Of a DNA stretch of 59,668 bases, positions 8,612 through 15,513 are shown in pieces. The notes under the pieces were generated by a model. That model was not told the origin of the DNA. It made no database searches and saw only the letters and a program-made list of their open reading frames with translations. The DNA lies in assembly GCF_902779965.1 (NCBI RefSeq), contig NZ_CACZDK010000016.1:1-59668 (forward strand), read 5' to 3'. This DNA is from Fibrobacter succinogenes. GTDB taxonomy: Bacteria > Fibrobacterota > Fibrobacteria > Fibrobacterales > Fibrobacteraceae. The translations under genes and the position numbers were made by a program. Numbering within the stretch: position 1 is the first letter of the stretch; each line of letters begins with the position of its first letter.

Positions 8612-9104
8612 CTTCGTCTTCCTGGAACGGGCACTTGTCAGCGTCCAAAGCCTTGTCTACGACAACTTTGATTTCAGGAGTTTTTGCATCGGCGTGGTCG
8701 TGGTGCTTGACCTTGAGAACCAATTTCGTTTCACCTTCTTTGAGTCCCTTGAGATGGAATCCCCAACCGCCTTCAAAATGAATGTCGAGAATTTTGCTAT
8801 CGCCAACATCCCAACCGAGAGAATGTTCGTCATCGCTCGGGCCTGCGATTTCCTTGTTGTTCTCGTCGAGGAATTTCACGTGAATATGTGCGCTCATGCA
8901 GTTGGCGTTGACTTTGAGGCCCGGGAGCTTGGAATCTTCTTTGCCGCGGTAAACGCTGTAGAGCGTGTCCCATTCAGCAGAATAGAGTCTCCAGCCTTCG
9001 ACTTCGAAATGTTCGTGCTGTTCGGTGGAGGTAGAATTGCTGTCGCCGCAAGCAGCGAATATGAGTGCGAAAATGGCAAGTGCCAGGAATTGAATTTTTT
9101 TCAT
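8601..9104 (-). CDS. His-containing lipoprotein of the zinc island
   Basis: A 167-aa predicted lipoprotein: hydrophobic signal and lipobox FAAC with the acylated Cys at residue 19. A compact domain of unknown family follows, carrying HEHFEVEGW near the N-terminus, a central SAHIHVKF, and KHHDHAD near the C-terminus, then an acidic tail. The spread of His residues and its position between zinc-uptake genes suggest a periplasmic or outer-membrane metal-binding partner of the receptor; that is inference. The start at 9102-9104 is chosen because GAAGGA lies just upstream and the signal peptide begins there. A longer in-frame upstream reading has no support. Confidence 0.8.
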   Translation of the reverse strand: MKKIQFLALAIFALIFAACGDSNSTSTEQHEHFEVEGWRLYSAEWDTLYSVYRGKEDSKLPGLKVNANCMSAHIHVKFLDENNKEIAGPSDDEHSLGWDVGDSKILDIHFEGGWGFHLKGLKEGETKLVLKVKHHDHADAKTPEIKVVVDKALDADKCPFQEDEDED

Positions 9105-9164
9105 TATAAATCCTTCAATTTTAATTATTTTGTTATTAACGTTTGTGAACATTGTTTGGAATGA

Positions 9165-9193
9165 GCGTTTCGTCATTCTGAGACGTGAAACGC
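9165..9193. repeat. Hairpin-forming dispersed repeat in the zinc island
   Basis: Arms GCGTTTCGTC and GACGTGAAACGC flank a short ATTCTGA loop. The sequence resembles intergenic repeat words elsewhere in the window. It lies between the Cys-x2-Cys mini-protein and the lipoprotein gene, so it may lower read-through or stabilise mRNA ends inside the operon. No T-run follows on the transcribed strand, so it is not a clear terminator. Confidence 0.55.
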
Positions 9194-9205
9194 CGAAGAA
9201 TTCAG

Positions 9206-9481
9206 TTATTTCTGGTTGCAGGGAGGGCCGCGTGGATTATAATGAAGAGCAAATGTAAATGGATTTTGCGAGGCGTACTGCACTTGTAGAATAAATAGCA
9301 GAATCCAAAATACTGTTGCGACAGGGATGAAATCGTCTAAATTGTATCCATCGTGAATCAGTGTGCAAACGGGGCAGTCTTCGTGCTCCTCGAAATCATC
9401 ATGATGGTGTTGGGCAACCGCCAAAAGGCATGCCGCGATAAGCACGATGATGAATTTGCGCATGTGTGATAGACGAATCAT
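9206..9481 (-). CDS. Membrane mini-protein with a Cys-x2-Cys-x2-Ile-His motif
   Basis: A 91-aa protein: an N-terminal signal or membrane segment ending AVA, a short exported metal-site-like stretch HHHDDFEEHEDCPVCTLIH, then a second hydrophobic segment (VATVFWILLFILQVQYA). It resembles small DUF2946-like predicted metal-binding proteins only in general layout. The C-x2-C-x2-I-H core is shared with the first ORF of the island (12762-13040). The start at 9481 lies 3 nt after the stop of the upstream gene, so translation is probably coupled; an alternative Met is at 9463. A zinc-binding role is inferred from motif and neighbours. Confidence 0.7.
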   Translation of the reverse strand: MIRLSHMRKFIIVLIAACLLAVAQHHHDDFEEHEDCPVCTLIHDGYNLDDFIPVATVFWILLFILQVQYASQNPFTFALHYNPRGPPCNQK

Positions 9482-9484
9482 TTT

Positions 9485-9928
9485 TTATTCGATAAAAATG
9501 GCGTTTCTTATAATCGGAAATCCAATTCCGTCTTCTTCTTTTTCGTAATCAAATCTCCCTATGATTGTAATTGGAGATCCTTCTCTTGGAAAATCTTTGG
9601 GATACTTGCGTGGTTTGAATGTTTCAAAAGCTAATCCTTGTGAACAACAGGCAAGAGCGTCTTTGATGACACAACCGAAAAAGCGTCTGTCTACAGCTTC
9701 GTCGTAGTAGCTGGAAAAAGAACCTTTCATCTTGATTCGCTTTCCGATGAATTTTTTGGGCTCGGTCACCATTTGATAAACCATGGAATAGACCATAGTA
9801 GCGCTCATTCGGGAAAGATCGATGTCAACGCGGTTTGCAGAAGTGCTGTCTGTTGTGACGTTTGCGTTGATTTGTGAAAGTAAGCAAAGAATTGCAATGA
9901 TTGTAATTCTAGAAAATGTTTTATACAA
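9485..9928 (-). CDS. Exported OB-fold-like protein of the zinc island
   Basis: A 147-aa protein with a cleavable-type signal (residues about 1-23) and a globular domain containing GKRIKMKGSFSSYYDE, a Cys pair in DALACCSQGLAFE, and SPITIIGRFDYEKEEDG. This pattern, a strand-rich module with ALACC, resembles the small C-terminal domain of YcgQ/TIGR03943-type proteins that are often found by zinc transporter genes. That comparison is from memory, not a search. It ends 3 nt before the next gene and begins 2 nt after znuB, so it is part of the operon. It may be a periplasmic metallochaperone or accessory of the importer. Confidence 0.7.
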   Translation of the reverse strand: MYKTFSRITIIAILCLLSQINANVTTDSTSANRVDIDLSRMSATMVYSMVYQMVTEPKKFIGKRIKMKGSFSSYYDEAVDRRFFGCVIKDALACCSQGLAFETFKPRKYPKDFPREGSPITIIGRFDYEKEEDGIGFPIIRNAIFIE

Positions 9929-9929
9929 G

Positions 9930-10772
9930 TTAAATTCTCCTGCTACGAATAAAATTTGTGATATAACAAATCAAAAATGCAACGATATCCATAGCAACGA
10001 TTGTAGAACCGACGGGTGTTCCGGCCAAAATGGCAACGAGAATTCCAGCGAGGGAGCAAACTACCGAAATGACGGCTGCTGCAACGGTCACTGTGAAAAA
10101 ACTCTTGAAAACGCGCATGGCAGAAAGTGCCGGAAATACGACCAATGCAGAGACCAAAAGTGCGCCGACAAGATTCATGGCGAGTACGATGATGACGGCG
10201 ATGATAATGGCAATGAGCAAGTTGAATAAATTGACATTCACGCCTGTAGCGCGTGCAAAATTTTCGTCAAAGGTGATAGCAAAAATTTTATGGTAAAAAA
10301 GCACAAATGCTACAAGGACAACTATTGAAAGGCCTACGCAAAGATAAACGTCTGTCGGCTTGAGCGTAAGTATGGACATCGAGCCGAAAAGCGTTGTGCA
10401 GACATCGCCTGCGACATTTGCTGAAGCCGAAAAAATGTTCATTAGCAAGTAGCCGATGGCGAGAGCCCCTGCCGAAACCATTGCAATGGCGGCGTCCCCT
10501 TTGATTCGGGCGTCTTTTCCACCGCAAAGGAGCAGTACCGCAACCGCGATGGTTACAGGCAAAATGACGAACATATTGTTTGTGACTTTGAGAATGGACG
10601 CAATTGCTAGCGCTCCGAATGCCACATGCGAAAGACCATCGCCAATGTAAGAATAGCGCTTGAGAACAAGCGTTACTCCCAAGAGCGATGAACATAGCGA
10701 TATAAGCGTACCGACGATAATTGCGTAACGTACGAATGGAAAATCAAGATAGAAGAGAAGTTGGTCGAGCAT
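9930..10772 (-). CDS. znuB: Zinc/manganese ABC transporter permease
   Basis: A 280-aa integral membrane protein of the ZnuB/MntB/TroC family with about eight hydrophobic segments. The family's early cytoplasmic stretch LKRYSYIGDGLSHVAFGALAI is spread over residues about 38-58, and a long C-terminal hydrophobic region includes NLVGALLVSALVVFPALSA. It forms the inner-membrane channel of the importer with ZnuC as ATPase and ZnuA as the binding protein. The 69-bp gap to znuC contains short GTAGGAAG repeat words and no obvious ribosome site. The metal is called zinc from the island context; manganese cannot be excluded from the permease alone. Confidence 0.92.
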   Translation of the reverse strand: MLDQLLFYLDFPFVRYAIIVGTLISLCSSLLGVTLVLKRYSYIGDGLSHVAFGALAIASILKVTNNMFVILPVTIAVAVLLLCGGKDARIKGDAAIAMVSAGALAIGYLLMNIFSASANVAGDVCTTLFGSMSILTLKPTDVYLCVGLSIVVLVAFVLFYHKIFAITFDENFARATGVNVNLFNLLIAIIIAVIIVLAMNLVGALLVSALVVFPALSAMRVFKSFFTVTVAAAVISVVCSLAGILVAILAGTPVGSTIVAMDIVAFLICYITNFIRSRRI

Positions 10773-10841
10773 GAGTTAGTAGGAAGTGGGCGGTAGGAAG
10801 GTTGTTGTGAGCGTGATCCGCGAATGGGGAGGGCATCTTCG

Positions 10842-11492
10842 TTATTGCATTATTTCGTTGAAATTGAGTATTCTTGTGGCGTACTTTGTTGATGCTTCTA
10901 CGTCGTGCGTGACCATCACGATTGTCATTTTCTTTTGCTCGTGAAGTTCTTTGATGATGTTGTACATGTTTTGCGAAGATTCGGGATCAAGGCCGGTAAC
11001 GGGCTCGTCTAGCAGCAACATGCGTTCGGCGGCGCAGAGCGCCCTCGCCAAAAGCACGCGTTGCTTTTGGCCACCCGAAAGCTCGCGGAAACACGCTTTC
11101 CGCAAGTTTTCGGTTCGGGTGAGCGCCAGACATTCGCTGGCGCGCTCCCGGAGGGCGCGACCGTAAAATGGGAGCAGCAGACTTTTGCCCTGGAATGCCG
11201 AAAGCACGATTTCTTCGACAGAAGCTGGGAAGTCCTTTTGCGTAACCGTAATTTGCGGCAAGTAACCAATTTGTTTTCGCTGTAAATTATCGCGAAGTTC
11301 GATTTTGCCGGCTTTGGGGCGCAATACACCTGCAAGCCCGCGCAAGAATGTTGTCTTTCCGCAACCGTTTCTACCGATGATGCAAAGGTAATCGCCTGCG
11401 TTGATTTCGTAATCGAAACTGTTGACGATGTTTTTGTTCCCGTAACCGAGCGTAAGCTGGTGACATTTAATAAGAGGTTTATTGTTACTCAT
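10842..11492 (-). CDS. znuC: Zinc ABC transporter ATP-binding protein
   Basis: A 216-aa ABC ATPase. Walker A is GRNGCGKTT (about residues 38-46), the Q-loop region contains GYLPQ, the signature is LSGGQKQR, Walker B is RMLLLDEP, and the switch His is in VMVTHD. It energises metal import through ZnuB at the cytoplasmic face of the inner membrane. The ATG at 11490-11492 lacks a clear Shine-Dalgarno and is preceded by a dispersed repeat. It is shorter than E. coli ZnuC (about 250 aa) but has all catalytic motifs. Confidence 0.92.
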   Translation of the reverse strand: MSNNKPLIKCHQLTLGYGNKNIVNSFDYEINAGDYLCIIGRNGCGKTTFLRGLAGVLRPKAGKIELRDNLQRKQIGYLPQITVTQKDFPASVEEIVLSAFQGKSLLLPFYGRALRERASECLALTRTENLRKACFRELSGGQKQRVLLARALCAAERMLLLDEPVTGLDPESSQNMYNIIKELHEQKKMTIVMVTHDVEASTKYATRILNFNEIMQ

Positions 11493-11498
11493 TCAGCT

Positions 11499-11526
11499 TG
11501 TCATGCCCGATTTAGCCGGACATCTC
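11499..11526. repeat. Dispersed GTCATGCCCG repeat between znuA and znuC
   Basis: The word GTCATGCCCGatttagCCGGaCAT is a degenerate inverted repeat. It closely matches a copy at 13942-13965, where the stem is fuller (GCCCGG...CCGGGC). Placed between znuA and znuC, it may act as an intra-operon mRNA hairpin. Confidence 0.7.
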
Positions 11527-11542
11527 CATTTTACTTAAACAA

Positions 11543-12649
11543 TTACTTAATTGCTTGTTTCAGAACTTCAAGATTCGACTTCATAATTGACAAGTAGCTA
11601 AAGCCTTCGGCGATTTGCTGTTCTGTTACCGATTGCATCGAATTGATGGTAAGAACTTGCGCTGCCTTTGAGCTTTTGCTTGCGTCGAGGATGGCGCGGG
11701 CGATTTTCTGGTTCCCTTTTTCGATGGTGAAAATGGCCGGCAACGATAGAGAATCCATCTTCCCCGCAAGGAATGCAATCGTCTCAAAGCTCGCTTCGCT
11801 TTCGGCGGAACAGCCCACAAACGCGGCGTAATACTTAATGCCATAATCGTCCACCAAATAACGAAAAGGAAAACGGTCTCCGAAAAGAATTGTCTTGCGG
11901 GCTGCGCTTTCAATAGCTGCGCGGTATTCTGTATCGAGTGATTTAATCTTTGCGATGTATGCGGCGGCGTTTTGTTTGTAGGCGGATGCGTGGGTTGCGT
12001 CGATTTTGGAAAGTTCTTCGGCGATTTTCTGCACCAAGATTTCGGCGTTCTTCAGCGAAAGCCAAACATGTTCATCGTTTTCAATTTCTTCTTCGTTATC
12101 GTGATGATGGTGGTGTTCGGCGTGTTCATTATGATGTTCCAAAGTCGTTGAGCTTGTCGAAGCGTCAGCGTGCTCCTTGTGCTCGTCATGATGGTGGTGT
12201 TCCTCTTTCGTCTCTCGTCTCTCGTCTTTCGTCTCGGTATTTTGCATGCCTTCGACAACTTCTTCTGCCTTGACACGGTCACCGAGGGCTGCCATCAAAT
12301 TAATCTCGGCGCGGTCATTTTTCGGAGAAGCTTCGAGCGCATCCTTGATCCATTCGTCAGATTCGCCACCCACATAAACGACCATATTTGCACTTGCAAT
12401 CTTTGCGATGTCTTGTGCTGTGGGCTTGTAACTATGCAAATCCACGCCGTTCTTGATGAGGAGCGTGAGGTCTACGGAATCGGCGCGTGTGCCAAGAATT
12501 TCCTTAACCCATGCGTATTCCGGATAAATTGTTGTGACGATGGAAAGCTTGCTTTGTTCTGGCATTTTTTCGGAACTGTTGCAAGCAACGAGGGAACTGA
12601 GCGTTACGAAAAGAGCGAACGCCAAACCACAAAATGAAATCTTTTTCAT
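11543..12649 (-). CDS. znuA: Zinc ABC transporter substrate-binding lipoprotein with His-rich loop
   Basis: A 368-aa cluster A-I binding protein. It is lipid-anchored here (LVAC lipobox, Cys23) rather than soluble. Features seen: TIYPEYAWVKEI after the signal, the metal-ligand His in VDLHSYKPTAQD, and a His/Glu-rich loop (about residues 140-190) with clusters such as EHHHHDEHKEHAD and EHHHHHDNEEE. Then come DEHVWLSLKNAE (second ligand His), FGDRFPFRYLVDDYGI, and the C-terminal acidic ligand region. The start at 12647-12649 is chosen for the signal peptide and the AAGGA just upstream. The loop is interrupted by a heptamer microsatellite and a repeat word, described separately. It delivers Zn(II) to ZnuBC. 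Confidence 0.93.
   Translation of the reverse strand: MKKISFCGLAFALFVTLSSLVACNSSEKMPEQSKLSIVTTIYPEYAWVKEILGTRADSVDLTLLIKNGVDLHSYKPTAQDIAKIASANMVVYVGGESDEWIKDALEASPKNDRAEINLMAALGDRVKAEEVVEGMQNTETKDERRETKEEHHHHDEHKEHADASTSSTTLEHHNEHAEHHHHHDNEEEIENDEHVWLSLKNAEILVQKIAEELSKIDATHASAYKQNAAAYIAKIKSLDTEYRAAIESAARKTILFGDRFPFRYLVDDYGIKYYAAFVGCSAESEASFETIAFLAGKMDSLSLPAIFTIEKGNQKIARAILDASKSSKAAQVLTINSMQSVTEQQIAEGFSYLSIMKSNLEVLKQAIK
12144..12164 (-). repeat. Dispersed repeat word inside the znuA His-loop
   Basis: Twenty-one bases reading GTTGAGCTTGTCGAAGC at their core on the plus strand, translated on the minus strand as part of DASTSSTTLE between two His-rich clusters of ZnuA. From memory, this CTTCGACAAGCTCAAC word is a common intergenic repeat in other bacterial genomes. 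Its presence inside a coding loop fits the pattern of in-frame repeat insertion seen at 3523 and 22722. Confidence 0.5.
12204..12231. repeat. Heptamer microsatellite (TCT[T/C]TCG) x4 inside znuA
   Basis: Four consecutive 7-bp units, TCTTTCG TCTCTCG TCTCTCG TCTTTCG. On the coding strand they encode charged residues (KDERRETKE) just before the first His cluster of ZnuA. Because 7 is not a multiple of 3, gain or loss of one unit would frameshift the gene. Whether it varies is unknown. Confidence 0.85.
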
Positions 12650-12761
12650 TTTTAATCCTTTTAAAATTTTTTTTGAATGATGTACTATTGAAATTATAGA
12701 CCCTATCGCTGCGGCATCTCGCCTTGCTCCAGGGTGACATGACAATCTAGAGAAGATTGGT

Positions 12762-13040
12762 TTAATTCAATAAAAGGATTTTTTGTGAAACGAGCGTAAT
12801 CGGCCGCAGAACAACGACTGCGAAACGAACAAGTTTAAAAAGAAAACAACGGCAAACGAGCTCTATCGGGGCTTCGACGAGTTCAAAGCAAAATTCCGAA
12901 ATCAGGTCGAGACAGTGGTGTATGTGGTGACAAGTATGGCAATGCTCGCCATGGCAATGATGGTCGATACGGTGCTCCGTGTAGAGCAACGCCAAAGTGA
13001 CCATTAACTTGTCTAGCAAATGAAACACGCTATCTCTCAA
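12762..13040 (-). CDS. His/Cys-rich membrane mini-protein heading the zinc operon
   Basis: A protein of about 88-92 aa with the dense metal-site-like stretch HRIDHHCHGEHCHTCHHIHH followed by CLDLISEFCFELVEAPIELVC and a hydrophobic C-terminal half. Small proteins with an H-x-C-x-G-x-x-C-x2-C-x2-I core are, from memory, found near metal transporters in other phyla. The core matches the C-x2-C-x2-I-H of the mini-protein at 9206-9481. It is the first ORF after the Zur-type palindrome. The start is uncertain: TTG at 13040, GTG at 13028 (with GAGAGA close upstream) or ATG at 13004. Zinc binding is inference. The coding nature is supported by the motif and its position. Confidence 0.65.
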   Translation of the reverse strand: MRDSVFHLLDKLMVTLALLYTEHRIDHHCHGEHCHTCHHIHHCLDLISEFCFELVEAPIELVCRCFLFKLVRFAVVVLRPITLVSQKILLLN

Positions 13041-13047
13041 ATAAAAT

Positions 13048-13072
13048 CAAATTGAGAATAATTCTCAATTTG
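13048..13072 (-). promoter_or_regulatory. Fur/Zur-type operator: perfect 25-bp palindrome
   Basis: A 12-1-12 perfect inverted repeat centred on 13060. Its core is TGAGAAT-A-ATTCTCA, the 7-1-7 layout of Fur-family (Fur, Zur, PerR) boxes. It lies just upstream of the first zinc-island ORF and immediately downstream of a plausible -10 box on the same strand, where a bound repressor would block initiation. Zinc-loaded Zur is the likely ligand given the genes controlled. No Fur-family regulator is encoded in the window. Confidence 0.8.
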
Positions 13073-13073
13073 A

Positions 13074-13102
13074 AAGATAGTAAAAAAGATAATCTTTGGC
13101 AA
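13074..13102 (-). promoter_or_regulatory. Predicted sigma-70-type promoter of the zinc island
   Basis: On the minus strand, TTGCCA (13097-13102) and TATCTT (13074-13079) are separated by 17 bp and match -35 and -10 boxes moderately well. Transcription would start within the 25-bp palindrome and run left through all eight zinc-island genes. Assigned by eye. Confidence 0.5.
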
Positions 13103-13105
13103 TCA

Positions 13106-13139
13106 AAAAGGGCTCCCAGCAGACGTCGGGAACCCTTTT
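13106..13139 (-). terminator. Rho-independent terminator downstream of hsp20
   Basis: The stem AAAAGGGCTCCC / GGGAACCCTTTT encloses a 10-nt loop and is flanked by A- and T-runs on both sides. It lies between the end of the leftward hsp20 gene and the promoter of the zinc island, insulating the two. Confidence 0.75.
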
Positions 13140-13147
13140 GTTGTTCT

Positions 13148-13181
13148 AAGGAGGAGTTGTATGAAAAAGTTTCAATGTTAG
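13148..13181 (+). other. Strong ribosome site with a six-codon ORF
   Basis: AAGGAGG at 13148-13154 is followed at good spacing by ATG 13161, then MKKFQC and TAG at 13179-13181. MKK is a typical start of an exported protein, so this looks like the surviving head of a deleted gene. It could also be a leader peptide, but the next sequence on this strand is antisense to hsp20. Confidence 0.4.
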
Positions 13182-13200
13182 GCGTTAGCCCGATTGCCGG

Positions 13201-13578
13201 TTAGGCAATCGTGATTTTGCGGGCTGCGGCCTGAGCTTTCTTGGCAAGATCGAATTTTAAGATACCGTTTTCCAAGGAGACTTTGATGTTGTCTGTGTCG
13301 ATATCGTCTGCCAAGCGGAAGCTGCGTTCGTAAGTGAACTTTTCGTCCTTGCGGGCGCGGGTGGCCTTGACAGTCAAAATATTCTTTTCAACTTGGATGT
13401 CCATATCTTCTTTCTTGACGCCCGGCAGTTCAACTTCGAGAGCAAAGCCGCCTTCGGTTTCGTAGTAGTCAGCCTTCGGCGTGTAAGTGCATTCGCCCTG
13501 TGCGTTTGCTGCGTTCAAGCTGTCAATGAAATTCTGGATACCATAGAAAGCGTTCGGAAGAATCTGTGTGTTCATCAT
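13201..13578 (-). CDS. Small heat-shock protein, Hsp20/alpha-crystallin family
   Basis: A 125-aa cytosolic holdase chaperone. The alpha-crystallin domain starts at about residue 33 (YTPKADYYETEGGFALEVELPGVKKEDM). The conserved sequence VSLENGILKFDLAKK contains the A-x-x-x-G-V/I-L type motif as LENGILKF. Its N-terminal arm is short and it ends in an ITIA tail similar to the I-x-I oligomer contact. GAGG lies about 7 nt upstream of the paired ATG codons at 13578 and 13575; either may be used. It is monocistronic, followed by a terminator. No CIRCE element is seen upstream. Confidence 0.93.
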   Translation of the reverse strand: MMNTQILPNAFYGIQNFIDSLNAANAQGECTYTPKADYYETEGGFALEVELPGVKKEDMDIQVEKNILTVKATRARKDEKFTYERSFRLADDIDTDNIKVSLENGILKFDLAKKAQAAARKITIA

Positions 13579-14126
13579 AATTTTAACCTCTTTTTGTTGC
13601 GGGCTCGGCGTTTACCGTTGGCCCTTTTGTTTTACACCCTACCTTAAGCTAAAGCCGTGCCAACTTTTTCGTTTTTGCGGGTCTCGCGGAAAAATTTTTT
13701 TCGGATTGTCGATGAATGCGCCAAAAATGCCCCGGAAATGGCGAAATTTGATGAAAAAACGAGATTTTTGTAGGATGACGCGGCGGAAAAGTGTACGGGA
13801 GAGACTGGAAAATGCGCTAGGAACGTCGCAGGCGAGACTGGTATTTCAGAAAGTGACGGTCAGTGTTTCGCGCGTGAAACATCCGGTGGATCAATTTGAA
13901 ATGGGGGGGGAGGAATCCCCCTGCCTGCAGCCTTGCCCCTCTGTCATGCCCGGCTTGACCGGGCACCTCCCTTTAGGGCAAGTCTTCCGTCACCCCCTCT
14001 GTGGGGCCTCAGACGCCGGCCCCGCAACGCCCCGCTTTTGCCTCAGGAAATGCGAAAAATGCTGAAAGCTCAGGCTATTGCATCTTGAAATCGGTGAAAT
14101 TAAATTCCCTTACAGGGAAAAATAAC
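13579..14126. repeat. 548-bp intergenic region rich in dispersed repeats
   Basis: No credible gene. It contains AT-rich upstream sequence of hsp20 (13580-13680), a run of nine G at 13904-13912, a GTCATGCCCGG...CCGGGCACCTCC hairpin repeat at 13942-13968 matching 11499-11526, and a GGGGCC-rich stretch (14000-14040). Reading frames across it translate the repeat itself and have no protein-like character. Confidence 0.6.
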
Positions 14127-14429
14127 ATGTTCAACGCATCACTTTCATGGATTAAGAGCAAGCAAGTCTTCCTGAAAATTCAGGCGGGCACGGGAGACAA
14201 TTTGCAGCAAGAAGACATCCAAAAAGGATTTGTCGATTATTGTCTTTGGTCTACATTCAGACCGGAATGCATTGACATCGATGGTGAACTTGACATGAAA
14301 TGTTTGGATAGTGGGATGATTTTGTTCAAGGAATATGCAAATGCGAAAACGGCGTTGGAATCGTGTTACCGGCAAGCATTTGGCAAGGATTACAACGAAG
14401 GAGAGGTTATAGTGCTTTTGGAGGAATGA
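14127..14429 (+). CDS. Hypothetical 100-aa protein
   Basis: A compact acidic protein without signal peptide or membrane segment, beginning MFNASLSWIKSKQVFLKIQ and ending EGEVIVLLEE. The ATG at 14127 is preceded by CAGGGAAA about 6 nt upstream, a modest ribosome site; an in-frame extension further upstream would read through repeat sequence and is not favoured. Two Cys (YCLW, SCYR) and a single-domain length suggest a small globular protein. I do not recognise the family. It stands alone between hsp20 and the invertase gene. Confidence 0.6.
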   Translation: MFNASLSWIKSKQVFLKIQAGTGDNLQQEDIQKGFVDYCLWSTFRPECIDIDGELDMKCLDSGMILFKEYANAKTALESCYRQAFGKDYNEGEVIVLLEE

Positions 14430-14557
14430 TTATGTATATTCCTTCATGTACGCAAGCGCGTATAGGTTACTTTTTGTTGCCTGTTTTTATATGGCCAAAG
14501 GCTTTTTCCCGCTGGCTTTTTTATATATCGCTTAATATATGAAATTCTCCACAGAAA

Positions 14558-15265
14558 ATGGTTTACGGTTATATCCGTGTAAGCACCGACAGACAAACAG
14601 TTGAAAATCAGCGCTTTGAAATAAAGCGTTTTGCACAACAACAAAATTTGCAAGTGAACGGTTGGATTGAAGAAACAATCAGCGGAACAAAGAGCTACAC
14701 GAAACGCGGGCTCGGACGCCTCCTGAAAAAAGTTCGGAAAGGCGATTTAATTATTTGCGCAGAGCTTTCGCGCCTCGGACGCAGCCTATTCATGATTATG
14801 GAAATCTTGAATATCTGCATGAACAAGGAATGTCGCGTATGGACAATCAAAGATGGCTACCGCCTTGGCGATGATATTCAAAGTAAAGTTCTTGCATTTG
14901 CATTTGGACTCTCCGCTGAAATCGAACGAAACCTCATAAGCCAGCGCACCAAAGAGGCGCTGGCCCGCAAAAAGGCGGAAGGCGTAACTCTCGGGCGACC
15001 AAAAGGAAAATCACTTATACCGAATCCGCAATGCGAAAAGAAACGCGAATGGATTCGCGAAATGCTTTCTCGTGGCATGCCCAAGAGTGACATCGCCAAG
15101 AACCTGCATATCGCGCGCGGAACGCTTTACAGATTTCTTTCTAACGCAGCTACGACATCGACATCAGCTGGCAACCAGTTGACAGAATGCAGTTCCGTCA
15201 TCTTCAACCATTTAGACGCCTCATGCTCCAACAAAGTCAACTCGCCACCAATCACCGAGCAATAA
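14558..15265 (+). CDS. Mpi-type serine DNA invertase with C-terminal extension
   Basis: A 235-aa small serine recombinase. The catalytic N-terminal domain starts YGYIRVSTDRQT (nucleophile Ser9) and has the conserved AELSRLGRS; a long helix, GRPKG and a C-terminal helix-turn-helix (SKSDIAKNLHI-like, near SDIAKNLHIARGTLYRFLSN, about residues 176-197) follow. The WIEETISGTKSYTKRGLGRLLKKV segment (written here as WIEETISGTKSY and KRGLGRLLKKV) matches the Bacteroides Mpi family, which inverts promoter segments genome-wide. About 38 residues beyond the HTH are unlike any recombinase. They are read antisense through the end of the mutT-like gene, so the original stop seems to have been lost. No clear Shine-Dalgarno precedes the ATG. 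Confidence 0.88.
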   Translation: MVYGYIRVSTDRQTVENQRFEIKRFAQQQNLQVNGWIEETISGTKSYTKRGLGRLLKKVRKGDLIICAELSRLGRSLFMIMEILNICMNKECRVWTIKDGYRLGDDIQSKVLAFAFGLSAEIERNLISQRTKEALARKKAEGVTLGRPKGKSLIPNPQCEKKREWIREMLSRGMPKSDIAKNLHIARGTLYRFLSNAATTSTSAGNQLTECSSVIFNHLDASCSNKVNSPPITEQ

Positions 15266-15513
15266 AAACAGTGCATTGTTAAATGAAAAGAGGGATAGTC
15301 GTAATCCACGGTGCAGAGAAAGTCGCTGACGTTTACATCGATAGCGAGTTCTTCTTTCAATTCACGGGCGAGCGCTTGCTGCGGAGTTTCGCCGGGTTCC
15401 ATTTTGCCTCCCGGAAATTCCCAGCCGTCCTTGAATTCGCCATACCCGCGCTGGGTTGCGAATATTTTATCACCATCTTTGATAATGCCTGCTACTACTT
15501 CGATGTGTTTCAT
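15127..15513 (-). CDS. NUDIX hydrolase, MutT-like (deoxy)nucleoside triphosphate pyrophosphohydrolase
   Basis: A 128-aa NUDIX enzyme with a full catalytic box starting GGKMEPGETPQQALARELKEEL (written as GGKMEPGET and REL-KEEL, residues about 35-56). Metal-binding glutamates are in place. Members hydrolyse nucleoside triphosphates such as 8-oxo-dGTP. Its ATG overlaps the last codons of the helicase gene by 4 bp, so it is translationally coupled to a PLD/helicase/DUF3427 protein. That makes a defence or nucleotide-signal role worth considering alongside plain sanitising. Its 3' end overlaps the invertase tail in antisense by 139 bp. Confidence 0.9.
   Translation of the reverse strand: MKHIEVVAGIIKDGDKIFATQRGYGEFKDGWEFPGGKMEPGETPQQALARELKEELAIDVNVSDFLCTVDYDYPSFHLTMHCFYCSVIGGELTLLEHEASKWLKMTELHSVNWLPADVDVVAALERNL

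Noticed and set aside
13568-14065. A 165-codon frame between hsp20 and the small gene
   Set aside because: Most of it is a translation of dispersed repeats (for example the GTCATGCCCGG element) and GC-rich filler; no protein-like features.
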